Below are positions 18,115 to 28,740 of a stretch of 64,000 nucleotides of DNA, piece after piece. The position numbers were made by a program, and so were the translations under genes. Location of the stretch: the NCBI GenBank assembly GCA_002343775.1, contig DDSH01000022.1, forward strand, positions 243,801 to 307,800, read 5' to 3'. The notes beneath the pieces are model-generated. The model was not told the DNA's origin, searched no databases, and worked only from the letters and a program-made list of their open reading frames with translations. The DNA comes from Anaerolineales bacterium UBA2395. GTDB lineage: Bacteria > Chloroflexota > Anaerolineae > Anaerolineales > Villigracilaceae. Numbering within the stretch: the stretch's first letter is position 1; each line of letters begins with the position of its first letter.

Positions 18115-18484
18115 ATTTCACCACCAGCGTATACTCCCGCTCTCCCGTCTGCCCGCTTATGTTGGTTCCGAGGCACGTCACGAAGACTTTGAACACGAAG
18201 GTCCCTGGTTCCTCAGGTGATCCATAGATCCGTGCCTTGCCTTCGTGTGTGCTCTCATCGAATTCAAAGCCCAATCCTCGCGGCAATTTCCCCTCGGAAA
18301 TGTATATCATGGCGACAGGTGTTTCATTTTGCGAAACCGAAATCTCCACATCATAGGGAACACCCGTGCTGGCTTCTGGCAGATCCGATGGAGTGAATTC
18401 CAGTTCAGGTCTGTCGGTTCTCCAACATGCAAGTGAGGAAAGGACCAGAGCGGCTATCGAAAGAAAAACAGGGATGCGTTTCAT
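18113..18484 (-). CDS. Small lipoprotein with Ig-like (putative) fold
   Basis: A 123-residue secreted protein. The signal peptide ends in the lipobox LSSLAC, so Cys20 would be lipidated and the protein anchored to the membrane. The mature part has DLPEASTGVPYDVEISVSQN and ends GEREYTLVVK, the pattern of a bacterial Ig-like (He_PIG) domain. Its start overlaps the stop of the upstream GNAT gene by 4 nt (ATGA), so the two are coupled. The function is unknown. Confidence 0.75.
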   Translation of the reverse strand: MKRIPVFLSIAALVLSSLACWRTDRPELEFTPSDLPEASTGVPYDVEISVSQNETPVAMIYISEGKLPRGLGFEFDESTHEGKARIYGSPEEPGTFVFKVFVTCLGTNISGQTGEREYTLVVK

Positions 18485-19380
18485 AGGAAGAACTCCGGCG
18501 CGAACGTCAGATAATTCTCAAATTTCCCAAACGGAATGTTGCTCATCAAAACCGTCGTGAACGAATCGATCTGATATTTCCGCGCGATCAAATACTCCAC
18601 TGCCTTTTTATTGACCATTGGCACCGAAACGCCGAAGTCATCGCCTTTTTCGGCTGCGTGCGTTTCAGCATGGGCAAGGATGGCGGGGAAATCGTCCGCA
18701 TTCAGGGCGGCGAAGGGACCATGACTCCCGCCGACATAGCCAAAGCCCACCACCTCCCCATTCCGCTTGTAAACGAACCCGTCACGCCGCGACGCCAGCC
18801 AGCGGTGGATGTCTTCGCGGGTGTGGTTGAGAATCTCACGGTCGATGCGATGAAGCGCTTCGAGATGAGATGTCAAATCCAGCGGCTCGATCACCAGATC
18901 CGTTTCCACGCGTACGGCTTCCGCTTTGCGGTTGAAATACTTGAGCAGGATGCGTCCGTACACACCCATGCGCATGTAATTGAACAGGGCGCGTTCATCC
19001 AATGTGGCGATGATGGTGCGATAGGTCGCGCCGTTGTCGGCGAAGGCGCGGGATAACAAACCGCTTCCAACTCCACCCGATTGCTGGTTCGGCGAGACGA
19101 AGAATTCGGTCAACTCCTGAAGCCCGTCGTGCTCGATGGTGCGGGCATACCCAAGCACTTCCCCGTCCCGTTCCGCCAGCCAGAATTCAGAGGCATGGTC
19201 AGCGAGAAAATCGAAGAGTGGTCGGCGGCTTTCCCAAAGCGATTGAAGTTTCTCCGGGTCGTTCCCGCCGGTGATGGCTTGCACGTTCATGCGCTCGCTG
19301 TAATCCATGATGGATTTGAGGAATACCTGAAACACGGCGAACGAATCTTCGAGCGTTCCGGGACGATAGATGATGGTCAT
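18481..19380 (-). CDS. Tandem GNAT-family N-acetyltransferase
   Basis: A 299-residue protein with two GNAT-like halves. The first half carries LGYARTIEHDGLQELTEFFV and a Q-SGGVGSGLL acetyl-CoA loop; the second has GEVVGFGYVGGSHGPFAALN. The start at 19380 is favoured by GAAGGACATGCC upstream; the frame stays open further but without a ribosome binding site. It is co-transcribed and coupled with the small lipoprotein gene. The substrate is unknown. Confidence 0.75.
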   Translation of the reverse strand: MTIIYRPGTLEDSFAVFQVFLKSIMDYSERMNVQAITGGNDPEKLQSLWESRRPLFDFLADHASEFWLAERDGEVLGYARTIEHDGLQELTEFFVSPNQQSGGVGSGLLSRAFADNGATYRTIIATLDERALFNYMRMGVYGRILLKYFNRKAEAVRVETDLVIEPLDLTSHLEALHRIDREILNHTREDIHRWLASRRDGFVYKRNGEVVGFGYVGGSHGPFAALNADDFPAILAHAETHAAEKGDDFGVSVPMVNKKAVEYLIARKYQIDSFTTVLMSNIPFGKFENYLTFAPEFFL

Positions 19381-19463
19381 GGCATGTCCTTCAAATGAAA
19401 TGATGGCATTATAGCATTTGAAAAAAGCGACCTCCCGAGAGTTTCGGAAGGTCGCTGTGATAT

Positions 19464-20414
19464 TTATTCTCCCTTGGCGTGCGGGTACGGGCTCCAGTCG
19501 CACAGGTTGATGAAGGGCGTAGTCAAACCGCCTTCGACGAAGAAGGACTTCATCAATCCATTCTCGTGGGTGTATGCGCCTTCGAGGTTGTAACCGGGTG
19601 CCCAAGCGTAGGCATAATACCGTCCAGCCGGGAGCAGCACTTCGTAAATGTACTGCCTTTCTGCGATGGCAAATTGGAAACGCTCGCCGGTGTGGGCATT
19701 CTCAAAGTAGAGCGTCATGGGCGGGTTGAACTCGCTCGGGTAGCATAGGTTGCCGCCCACCGTCCCATGCGTTGGGACGTCCCGCTTTTTGACCTTGATA
19801 TCGACATAGACCGGGATGTTCGCCTTGTCGCCGGAACCGAAGAGCGTTCCTGACGTGTTGCGCAGCATCCAGTAGCCGCGGTATGAACCGGCAGCGGAGG
19901 GAGCGGTCATCGTCACAGCCACGTCCACGGTCTGACCGGGAGCCACGTAGCCGGGCAGGCGCACGGCGGTCGTGCCGCCCATCTGCTCGCCGCCGCTGAA
20001 TACCAGCATGTAATCGGGAGTCCACGTGCATGTGCCGCGGTTCTTGATGCGCCAAATCTTGGTAAACGTTTCACCAGGGTCGAGCACGGTTCCATCGGCA
20101 ATGGTCACATCCTTGACGAAGGACATCCAGTCACAGTACGTGACGGGCGCGGGGGTATTTGTCGGCGTAGGCGAAGGTGTGACGGTCACAGGAACAGGTG
20201 TCGTTGTAGGAGGAAGCGGGGTTTGAGTCGGGGCGTTGAGGGTCAACGCGATCACGGTCTGGGTCACCATCGCATCCACGGTGGCTTGCGGGTCGGGCTG
20301 GGCTGTATCCTTTTGCAGCAAAGGCATGGCGAACACGCTGATTGGAATCAACGCCAGCACACATAAGGCAAGAGTGCCAAAAATAATTATGAGTTTGTTG
20401 GTTGTAAGTTTCAT
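19464..20414 (-). CDS. Secreted protein with NBR1-type FW (Ig-like) domain
   Basis: A 316-residue exported protein. Residues 1-29 form a signal peptide or anchor (KLIIIFGTLALCVLALIPIS), followed by a Thr/Pro-rich stretch. Residues about 95-205 match the four-tryptophan FW domain known from the eukaryotic autophagy receptor NBR1 (GETFTKIWRIKNRGTCTWTP, GSYRGYWMLRNTSGTLFG). The last 100 residues form a carboxypeptidase-regulatory-like or beta-sandwich region. In bacteria such domains are extracellular and probably bind protein or glycan; the ligand is not known. GAGGCTTATC precedes the ATG at 20414. Confidence 0.85.
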   Translation of the reverse strand: MKLTTNKLIIIFGTLALCVLALIPISVFAMPLLQKDTAQPDPQATVDAMVTQTVIALTLNAPTQTPLPPTTTPVPVTVTPSPTPTNTPAPVTYCDWMSFVKDVTIADGTVLDPGETFTKIWRIKNRGTCTWTPDYMLVFSGGEQMGGTTAVRLPGYVAPGQTVDVAVTMTAPSAAGSYRGYWMLRNTSGTLFGSGDKANIPVYVDIKVKKRDVPTHGTVGGNLCYPSEFNPPMTLYFENAHTGERFQFAIAERQYIYEVLLPAGRYYAYAWAPGYNLEGAYTHENGLMKSFFVEGGLTTPFINLCDWSPYPHAKGE

Positions 20415-20491
20415 GATAAGCCTCTTTCACTAAGCCTCCATAAAACGTAATTCCCCCAAAAAAGTTCCCCGCAGATCGGTACTTTGGTACT

Positions 20492-20522
20492 AAAAAAACA
20501 GCCCATCGTTTGATGGGCTGCT
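20492..20522 (-). terminator. Intrinsic terminator of gyrB
   Basis: Read on the minus strand, the arms CAGCCCATC and GATGGGCTG are followed by seven T residues, 17 nt after the gyrB stop codon. Confidence 0.9.
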
Positions 20523-20538
20523 GGCATTCAGAGGTGAA

Positions 20539-22491
<1,953 letters not shown>

Positions 22492-22527
22492 CTACAGGTG
22501 ACGACATAATTGATTAAGGATTCAGGT

Positions 22528-23517
22528 TTACGCCTGTTTGACCATGCCGTTCGGGCGCAGCCGCTCCAGCACAATTTGAAGCCAGACGCTCATATCACGA
22601 TAATAGATAAAACTCGCCGCCAGCAGTGCAGTGGTGACAAAGGAATGCCCGAGGATCCCGACCAGCGCCATCCACGAGTTTTCCGACGGAATGCGCCACA
22701 GGAAGTTCAATCCATACGCCAGCAAAAAGACTGCCAGCACAAAGAGCGAGCTGGTCGGCAGGGTGAAGCGCGTCAGCTGAATGCTGCTCAACATCGAGGT
22801 GAACACGTTCTGCTTTTTCATGAACACACCCAGTGGCCAGAAGAAGATCGGTACGATGATCCACATGGCAGCCAGGCAGAGGAACAACACAAAAAGGTTG
22901 GTGAGAAAGACGCTGAACTGCGCGGTGAGGAACAATAGAAACATGACCGGGAATAACAACGCCATCATCAAAAAGTTCGACAGGAATGAGATCAAGATCG
23001 ATTGCAGAATGGCGGAAAACACACCGGCAACCTGCGCCTTGTCCGTGAGGACGACCCATGCCACACTGCGATAGTACAACGCGCCTCCCACCCAGCCGAG
23101 GAACGTCAACAGGAAGGTCCAGCCGAAAAGACCCGGCGCGCCCACCTGCCAAATGGCAGGGTCCCCCAGCGGCGTATCCAACGTTCCCTTGGGCAGGAGC
23201 AGGCTTGAGATCCCGATGGGAAGCGTACGCAAAAACCAGAACAAATTCACGTTCGGAATGGTCCGGTCATACCACTCCAGGATCAATTGGATCTCCTCCA
23301 ATGGGATGCCGCCGGTCTGCCATAAGCTCACCACGTCATCCTTGATGGAGTCGAACAACGCATCCATGCGCAGGCGCGGACCCAGCCACATGAAAAGGTT
23401 TAGCAATAGCGGGAGAAGGATCGCCGTGATGTGCGAAGCAACGACATCGAAGCCCGCCTTGATCGAGCTGATGATTCCCGGCGGCGGGGGAAGGTTTTCA
23501 ATCTTCGAAACATCCAT
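22528..23517 (-). CDS. Polytopic membrane protein, unknown function
   Basis: A 329-residue protein with about six to seven hydrophobic helices (for example FLSNFLMMALLFPVMFLLFL, LFVLAVFLLAYGLNFLW). The N-terminus MDVSKIENLPPPPGIISSIK is short and cytoplasmic-looking. I do not recognise the family. It stands divergently to the membrane protein gene at 23592, with 74 bp between. TAGAAT lies 9 nt before the start and no ribosome binding site is clear. Confidence 0.65.
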   Translation of the reverse strand: MDVSKIENLPPPPGIISSIKAGFDVVASHITAILLPLLLNLFMWLGPRLRMDALFDSIKDDVVSLWQTGGIPLEEIQLILEWYDRTIPNVNLFWFLRTLPIGISSLLLPKGTLDTPLGDPAIWQVGAPGLFGWTFLLTFLGWVGGALYYRSVAWVVLTDKAQVAGVFSAILQSILISFLSNFLMMALLFPVMFLLFLTAQFSVFLTNLFVLFLCLAAMWIIVPIFFWPLGVFMKKQNVFTSMLSSIQLTRFTLPTSSLFVLAVFLLAYGLNFLWRIPSENSWMALVGILGHSFVTTALLAASFIYYRDMSVWLQIVLERLRPNGMVKQA

Positions 23518-23579
23518 AACCCTTTGATTCTACCATACCCCTCCGCACCAGCCGGTCGCGTCGGAACCTCAAAACTTGG

Positions 23580-23585
23580 TACAAT
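23580..23585 (+). promoter_or_regulatory. -10 element of a leaderless promoter
   Basis: TACAAT ends 6 nt before the ATG at 23592, with the same TTGGTACAATC context that precedes the flippase-like gene at 15748. No ribosome binding site is present. Confidence 0.5.
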
Positions 23586-23591
23586 CCGCTC

Positions 23592-24404
23592 ATGCAGGAA
23601 GACCGTTCCTACTTTCCATCGGCAGACCGGTTGGGCGTTTTGACCGCTTCGATCCTGTTAACGTTTGCGCTTACCCGCCTGATCCAATCCCCCCGCCTCA
23701 CCCTGACCTTGAGCCTGCCCGGCTTTTATTTTGCCTTTCCCCTCACTCTTGGCACGTTCATGACCATTCTCGCCGCCGCGCTGACCGCCGCCGGTATGGA
23801 CTGGCTGACCCGAGACCATCCGCTGCTGGGAAATCGCTCGAACCGTGAGCACCTGCTGCTGCCCACGTTGACCACGTTCGTCATGGGTGCGCCGCTGGCA
23901 TTGCTTTCGGATACATCTGCATGGTGGGCTGGGTTTGGCGTCGGCGCGGTTTTGTTAATCGCGATCTGCATCGCAGAGTACATCGCCATCAACCCGTCCA
24001 CGCCGCAGTATGCCTTCGCGCGCGCCGGGTTGACCGCCGTCGCATATGCCTTGTTCCTCATCCTGCTTACATCGCTGCGGTTCTCGGGCGCGCGTCTGTT
24101 TTTGCTGGTTCCCGCCGTTTTCCTCGTCGCGGGCGTCATCAGCCTGCGCATCCTGCACCTGGATGGCACCGACCGCTGGGACTTCCCCTGGGCAATCGGC
24201 ATCGGTTTGGTGTGCGCGCAGATCGGGGCAGGCTTGCATTACTGGTCGCTTACACCGATTCAATTCGGGCTCGCCATCACTGGTCCATTGTATGCGCTGA
24301 CCATGCTCTCCGTCAGCATTGCCGAGAACGTCCCCCTGCGCCGCGCGGTGATCGGTCCTGCCATCGTTGTCGGGGCGGCGTGGGTCGCCGCGCTCTTTTT
24401 GTAG
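23592..24404 (+). CDS. Polytopic membrane protein, unknown function
   Basis: A 270-residue protein with seven or eight predicted helices (SILLTFALTRLIQSPRL, FGVGAVLLIAICIAEYIAI, LFLLVPAVFLVAGVISLRIL). It may belong to a small uncharacterised family of Anaerolineae membrane proteins; no motif suggests a reaction. A JAMM peptidase gene starts 1 nt after its stop, so the two are almost certainly co-translated. The start at 23592 lacks a ribosome binding site and is predicted to be leaderless. Confidence 0.65.
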   Translation: MQEDRSYFPSADRLGVLTASILLTFALTRLIQSPRLTLTLSLPGFYFAFPLTLGTFMTILAAALTAAGMDWLTRDHPLLGNRSNREHLLLPTLTTFVMGAPLALLSDTSAWWAGFGVGAVLLIAICIAEYIAINPSTPQYAFARAGLTAVAYALFLILLTSLRFSGARLFLLVPAVFLVAGVISLRILHLDGTDRWDFPWAIGIGLVCAQIGAGLHYWSLTPIQFGLAITGPLYALTMLSVSIAENVPLRRAVIGPAIVVGAAWVAALFL

Positions 24405-24405
24405 C

Positions 24406-24804
24406 ATGAAATCCCTCACGCTTTCAAACGAACAACTTCAACGCATGATCGCGCATGTCGATTCGCTTGCGCCGCTGGAGGCGTGTGGTCTTTTGGCGGG
24501 AAGAAATTCCAAGGTGGAATCCGTGCTCGAGGTGACGAATCAGTCTCAAAGTCCGGTGCGATACGTGATGGATCCCATCGAGCAGCTGCATGCTTTCGAG
24601 TGGATCGACGACAACGAACTCGAACTGCTTGGCATCTTCCACTCGCATCCTGCCGGACCGGAAACCGTCTCACCGACCGATATTGCGGAAGCCGCTTATG
24701 ATGTGGTGTATGTCATTCTTGCGCGCGCGAATGGGATGTGGCGCGCCCGCGGTTTTTGGATCGAGGATGGCGGCTATTCTGAGGTGACTTTGCAGATCCT
24801 TTAA
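24406..24804 (+). CDS. M67 (JAMM/MPN+) metallopeptidase
   Basis: A 132-residue single-domain JAMM zinc protease. The full motif is present: Glu25 (LEACGLL), His79 and His81 in FHSHPAG, Ser89 and Asp92 in SPTD. The length is that of the stand-alone bacterial enzymes related to the cysteine-biosynthesis protease Mec, which trim carrier-protein tails. No ubiquitin-like or ThiS/MoaD partner is in the window. The start at 24406 is 1 nt after the stop of the membrane protein gene. Confidence 0.9.
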   Translation: MKSLTLSNEQLQRMIAHVDSLAPLEACGLLAGRNSKVESVLEVTNQSQSPVRYVMDPIEQLHAFEWIDDNELELLGIFHSHPAGPETVSPTDIAEAAYDVVYVILARANGMWRARGFWIEDGGYSEVTLQIL

Positions 24805-24890
24805 GCAACCATCCTTAAGGTTCTGTGTTTTTATCTCTGCAGATCAGATCGATCTGCGCAACCAAATAACCAACTCGTGGAGGAGTTTTG

Positions 24891-25577
24891 ATGCAAATCG
24901 TTTTAGACCTTGTGGCTGTCTTTTTGGCGTATGTGATCGGTTCGATCCCGTTCGGGCTGGTGATCGTCAAACTTAAGACCGGAAAAGATATTCGCGAGGT
25001 GGAAAGCGGCAGGACGGGCGGGACGAATGCCCTGCGCGCGGCGGGGTTTTGGGCGGGGATCGGCACGGCGCTGCTCGATATTTTGAAGGGGGCGGTTGCG
25101 GTCTGGCTGGCGCGGTGGATCTCACCCGAGCAAGCCTGGCTGCATGTGATTGCTCCCCTTGCGGCGATCATCGGTCACAATTATTCGATCTTTTTGGCAG
25201 AACGCGATGCGAATGGGAAGTTCCGTCTGCGCGGCGGAGCGGGCGGCGCGCCATCGGTGGGCGGCGCCTGGGGGTTGTTCCCCGCTTCCATCCTGATCAT
25301 CCTGCCGCTTGGCGTGCTGGTATTCTTTACCATCGGTATTGCCTCGGTCACGACCATGGCGGTGGCGTTCTTCGCCATCATCGTCTTTGCGATCTATGCC
25401 GCGCAGGACGTGCTGCCCTGGTGGTATGTTCTATACGGAGTGGGCGCTGAACTTTTGCTGATCTGGGCTTTGCGACCCAACATCAAGAAATTATTCGCCG
25501 GGCAAGAGCGGGTGGTGGGCATCAGCCTGCATGGATGGTTGAAAAAGAAGCGGGCGGAAAAACAGCAAAACAGTTAA
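24891..25577 (+). CDS. plsY: PlsY-like glycerol-3-phosphate acyltransferase (divergent)
   Basis: A 228-residue protein with about five helices, related to PlsY, which acylates glycerol-3-phosphate with acyl phosphate at the first step of phospholipid synthesis. GSIPFG and SGRTGGTNALRAAG match motif 1. Motif 2 is unusual: the usual GH-YP-FL-FKGGKGVAT is here GHNYSIFLAERDANGKFR followed by LRGGAGGAPSVGG, so the conserved lysine-containing loop has changed and a short insert is present. It could be a specialised paralogue. The start at 24891 has GGAGGAG 5 nt upstream. A very strong bidirectional terminator follows. Confidence 0.75.
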   Translation: MQIVLDLVAVFLAYVIGSIPFGLVIVKLKTGKDIREVESGRTGGTNALRAAGFWAGIGTALLDILKGAVAVWLARWISPEQAWLHVIAPLAAIIGHNYSIFLAERDANGKFRLRGGAGGAPSVGGAWGLFPASILIILPLGVLVFFTIGIASVTTMAVAFFAIIVFAIYAAQDVLPWWYVLYGVGAELLLIWALRPNIKKLFAGQERVVGISLHGWLKKKRAEKQQNS

Positions 25578-25583
25578 CGAAGG

Positions 25584-25635
25584 AAATAACAAAACAGCGC
25601 GAGCCTGAAATCGGGCTCGCGCTGTTTTGTTATTT
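25584..25635. terminator. Strong bidirectional terminator
   Basis: Perfect 22-bp arms with an 8-nt loop, GC-rich near the loop (GCGCGAGCC/GGCTCGCGC) and ending in A- and T-rich runs on both sides. It serves plsY and the convergent DUF3597 gene. Confidence 0.9.
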
Positions 25636-25644
25636 TGTTCGAAA

Positions 25645-26127
25645 TTAATCGAGCAGGTCGGCGGGGATGTTGCCGCCGTTTTCAGCGATCTTCTTCAAGA
25701 CAGTTTTGTGCAGCCAGACGTTCATTTTGGCAGAGTCGCCCATAAATTCGGCGGGGCAGCCAAGTTCTTCCGCCAGTTCCTTGCGGGCTTCGAAGCTGCT
25801 TTCGATGTCGAGCAGCTTGAGCAGGTCCACGATGGAGACCTTCCAGTTGAGTTTGGCGGGGTTGGCAGCGGCAAGTTTTTCAAGCTGGGCAACCACATCC
25901 ACTTCCGAGATCGCCTTGGGAGCGGGACCACCGGGCATGCCAGGTTCGGCGGTGACGCTCGGTTTGCGAACGACATCATCGCGGTCAACGCGGTTGGGGG
26001 TAGAGGCCTGCTTGGCAGGAGCAGCGGCGGGTTTTGCCGGAGCAGCAGCCGGTTTCACCTCGGCAGATGCCTTGTCCTTATCCTTTTTGAGACCAAGTTT
26101 TTCGAGAATTTTACTGAAGAGACCCAT
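25645..26127 (-). CDS. DUF3597 domain-containing protein
   Basis: A 160-residue protein. Residues 1-20 form an amphipathic helix (GLFSKILEKLGLKKDKDK), followed by an Ala/Pro/Lys linker of about 35 residues and then the DUF3597 domain (VSIVDLLKLLDIESSFEARK, ending NVWLHKTVLKKIAENGG). The family occurs widely in bacteria without a firm function. Alanine and proline richness suggests a flexible tether between two folded parts. AAAGGAATT lies upstream of the start. Confidence 0.85.
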   Translation of the reverse strand: MGLFSKILEKLGLKKDKDKASAEVKPAAAPAKPAAAPAKQASTPNRVDRDDVVRKPSVTAEPGMPGGPAPKAISEVDVVAQLEKLAAANPAKLNWKVSIVDLLKLLDIESSFEARKELAEELGCPAEFMGDSAKMNVWLHKTVLKKIAENGGNIPADLLD

Positions 26128-26245
26128 AACTCACTAATTCCTTTCAAAATGAAATGATATGAAGGGCAGGCGTAGCAACACTTACCCAATGACAATTTTA
26201 TTATAACCAGTTTTGTGGGGAATTTTCATCTTTTTAACGAAATGT

Positions 26246-26776
26246 TCACCCAATCTTTTCCATAAAGACATTGTCATCGTAATGGTTCCAAATGGCGTTT
26301 TGATAGAACAACACAACATCAAGCGGGATCGGGCGAAAGAAATGACAATCCACACCGACGTTCAGCCCATTGCGTTTGATCATCTGCAATTGATGAACAT
26401 GCCCAAAGAGGAAAAACTCGCTCGAAGGGGTCGCCTCATCCGGTTCATGGACAAGTTGGAAGCGATGTCCTTCCACCTCGATGATGGTGTTCGGCGTGAT
26501 GATTCGACAAGTCCGCGCGATGGCTTCGACCATTTCCGGCGTTTCATAATTCCCTGGCAGAAAGATGACCCTGCCATTGAGATGGCTCAAATACGCCAGG
26601 CTTTCTTCCGCGCCAAAATCACCAAGGTGATAGACCGTATCTTCCGGCTGGACGATGGAATTCCAATTTGTGATCAATGCCGCATCCATCGCTGCCACAT
26701 CTGCAAAGGGACGGCGCGAAAATTGCAGCGTGCGTTGATGGCTAAAGTGGGTGTCAGAGGTGAAGAAGGTGGGCAC
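26246..26776 (-). CDS. Calcineurin-like metallophosphoesterase
   Basis: A 176-residue phosphoesterase. The metal-binding motifs are in order: SDTHFSH near residue 7, LGDFG near 51, PGNYE near 74 (Tyr where many enzymes have His), and FGHVHQ near 124. This compact form is seen in small bacterial phosphoesterases of uncertain substrate. The start is a GTG at 26776, 17 nt after the stop of the Tdh-like gene, with GAGG upstream, so the two are probably co-transcribed. Confidence 0.85.
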   Translation of the reverse strand: MPTFFTSDTHFSHQRTLQFSRRPFADVAAMDAALITNWNSIVQPEDTVYHLGDFGAEESLAYLSHLNGRVIFLPGNYETPEMVEAIARTCRIITPNTIIEVEGHRFQLVHEPDEATPSSEFFLFGHVHQLQMIKRNGLNVGVDCHFFRPIPLDVVLFYQNAIWNHYDDNVFMEKIG

Positions 26777-26793
26777 GCTTCATGCCTCGTTCG

Positions 26794-27807
26794 TCATTTT
26801 CCATACCTCTTGCGGATCTCCGGCAGGAAGTAATCGTCGAAGAAGCGGTCTACATCATAGTCGGGCTTCCAGTCCCAATCTTTCCGGGCGCGGGAGTCGT
26901 CCACATCTTCGGGCCACGAATCGACGATGCCCTGCCGGCGCGGATTCGGTTCGAAGTTAATGTCAGCGGTAGGGAAGGCGCCCAAGGCACGCTGGCGGAA
27001 GTCCTCGGCAGTGATGGCAAATGCCGCCACATTGTAGACGTTGGTCGTCAGGTTTTCGCGCGGCGCATCCATCAGCATCAGCATGGATTTGATCGCATCA
27101 GGCATTGCCATGAAGGAAATGATCGTATCCGGGCGGACAAAACATGAATACGGTTTACCCTGTGCCGCCGCGTGCAGCATCTCAGGACCGTAATCACTCG
27201 TCCCGCCGCTGGGCAGGGTAAAGGCGCTGACCAGCCCCGGAAAGCGGATCGCTCGAAAGTCCAGCATGACCGGCGGGTTTTCATCCAAATGTTTTTGACC
27301 GTGGAAATTGCTGTAATACATCCCCAGCTTTTCGCAGTACAACTTGTTGCATCCGTACATCGTGTGCGGGTAATCCCATTCCTCTTCCTTCACCGCGCCC
27401 GCCTTGCGTTTCGCCTCGATGTTCGGCATGCCATACGCTGCAATGGAGCTCGGAAAGATGAACTTGACCGGCTTGCCATACTTCTCCGAACGGTACGCCG
27501 CCAGCATCAGCAGCTGCATCGTCCCTTCCACGTTGATGCGATGCGCCTCCTCGGTGGCGATCTCTGCTTTCGACGAAAGCGAGGCAGCCAAATGGAAGAT
27601 CACTTCGAAGTCATAATCATAAAAAACTTTCACCTTGTAAACCAGATCACCCTGCACATGTTCCGCAGCCAAATGTTTGATCGAATCCGGCAGCGGAGCC
27701 AGATCGGATGTAATGATTTTATAGCCGCCCCTTTTTGCCAGTTCCTGCACGAGCGCCTGCCCAATTTCACCACACGCACCTGTTACAAGCACTTGCTTTT
27801 CGGTCAT
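26794..27807 (-). CDS. SDR-family L-threonine 3-dehydrogenase-like protein
   Basis: A 337-residue extended short-chain dehydrogenase. The NAD site is VLVTGACGEIGQALVQEL, and the active-site Tyr and Lys lie in MYGCNKLYCE. The C-terminal half matches SDR-type threonine dehydrogenases: PSGGTSDYGPEMLHAAAQGK, PDAIKSMLMLMDAP, RRQGIVDSWPEDVDDS. That enzyme oxidises L-threonine to 2-amino-3-ketobutyrate. The usual partner kbl is absent nearby, so activity on another substrate is possible. The ATG at 27807 is preferred over 27813 because AGGAG abuts the latter. Confidence 0.8.
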   Translation of the reverse strand: MTEKQVLVTGACGEIGQALVQELAKRGGYKIITSDLAPLPDSIKHLAAEHVQGDLVYKVKVFYDYDFEVIFHLAASLSSKAEIATEEAHRINVEGTMQLLMLAAYRSEKYGKPVKFIFPSSIAAYGMPNIEAKRKAGAVKEEEWDYPHTMYGCNKLYCEKLGMYYSNFHGQKHLDENPPVMLDFRAIRFPGLVSAFTLPSGGTSDYGPEMLHAAAQGKPYSCFVRPDTIISFMAMPDAIKSMLMLMDAPRENLTTNVYNVAAFAITAEDFRQRALGAFPTADINFEPNPRRQGIVDSWPEDVDDSRARKDWDWKPDYDVDRFFDDYFLPEIRKRYGK

Positions 27808-27878
27808 CTTCATCTCCTGATATACTGGAATGTTGTGTATTTATTTTACGACACATCGAAATGAAATGCTGTAACGAA

Positions 27879-28667
27879 ATGACCGTGACTTTCAAACGAA
27901 TTTTCCTCTCCACCCTTCTTGCAGGATGGCTCTCCGCCTGCACTGGCATGGAGGCATGGCTCGCCACCTCTACGCCGGTCAGCCCGACGGAAACCCCGCT
28001 TCCCACCGCGACGATCAACTGGTTTCCACCATCAGCCACGCCTACTCTGCAAACATTATCCACCAAAGCCCCCACCCCAGAGATGCGCCCCGGTCTGGGT
28101 GACGAGACGCTCACCGACGATTTCTCCGACCCTTTCCTATGGGACATTGCCGCCTCCGACCTGGCTAGTTCAGATATCGCCGACAACCGCCTGACGCTTT
28201 CCGTGCAAAGCCAGGTCTTCATGCTCAGCCTGCGTCAAAATTTGATCCTGAACGACTTTTACGCCGAAATCACCGCCCAGCCCAGCTTGTGCCGCGGCGA
28301 CGACAACTATGGCGTGCTTGTGCGCGCCTCCTCAGCAAGTTTTTATCGTTTTGCCCTCGCCTGCAATGGGACAGTCCGCGCGGAACGGGTGAGTAATAGC
28401 GTGCGGCTGGTGTTGCAACCGCCGCTCCCCAGCGGAGATGTCCCCCCCGGCGCACCGGGTTCGGTCCGTATTGGGGTGTGGGCGGTCGGCAGGGAAATGC
28501 GTCTCTTCCTAAATGGACGTTTTCAGTTCAGCATCAGTGACCCCAGTTTTCCATTTGGCTCTCTCGGTGTTTTCGTCCGCTCCACGGGGGATACCCCGGC
28601 GGTCGTCTCGTTCTCAGACCTGGTCGTTCAGGAAGTAAATTACGTTTTGCCGACGGCAACTCCGTGA
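27879..28667 (+). CDS. Lipoprotein with LamG/concanavalin-like domain
   Basis: A 262-residue secreted lipoprotein. TFKRIFLSTLLAGWLSAC is a signal peptide ending in a lipobox. A Thr/Pro/Ser-rich linker follows (about residues 30-75). The remaining part (LTDDFSDPFLWDIAASDLAS, DDNYGVLVRASSASFYRFAL, RMR-LFLNGRFQF pattern) looks like the jelly-roll fold of 3-keto-disaccharide hydrolase or LamG domains, likely binding glycan. The ATG at 27861 in the same frame is an alternative start. The ligand is unknown. Confidence 0.7.
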   Translation: MTVTFKRIFLSTLLAGWLSACTGMEAWLATSTPVSPTETPLPTATINWFPPSATPTLQTLSTKAPTPEMRPGLGDETLTDDFSDPFLWDIAASDLASSDIADNRLTLSVQSQVFMLSLRQNLILNDFYAEITAQPSLCRGDDNYGVLVRASSASFYRFALACNGTVRAERVSNSVRLVLQPPLPSGDVPPGAPGSVRIGVWAVGREMRLFLNGRFQFSISDPSFPFGSLGVFVRSTGDTPAVVSFSDLVVQEVNYVLPTATP

Positions 28668-28740
28668 CAATTTATACTTTTTGATTTACGATTGAGTGAA
28701 CAGTGGGACATTGCATCAAATCTCACTGTCCACTTCTTCC

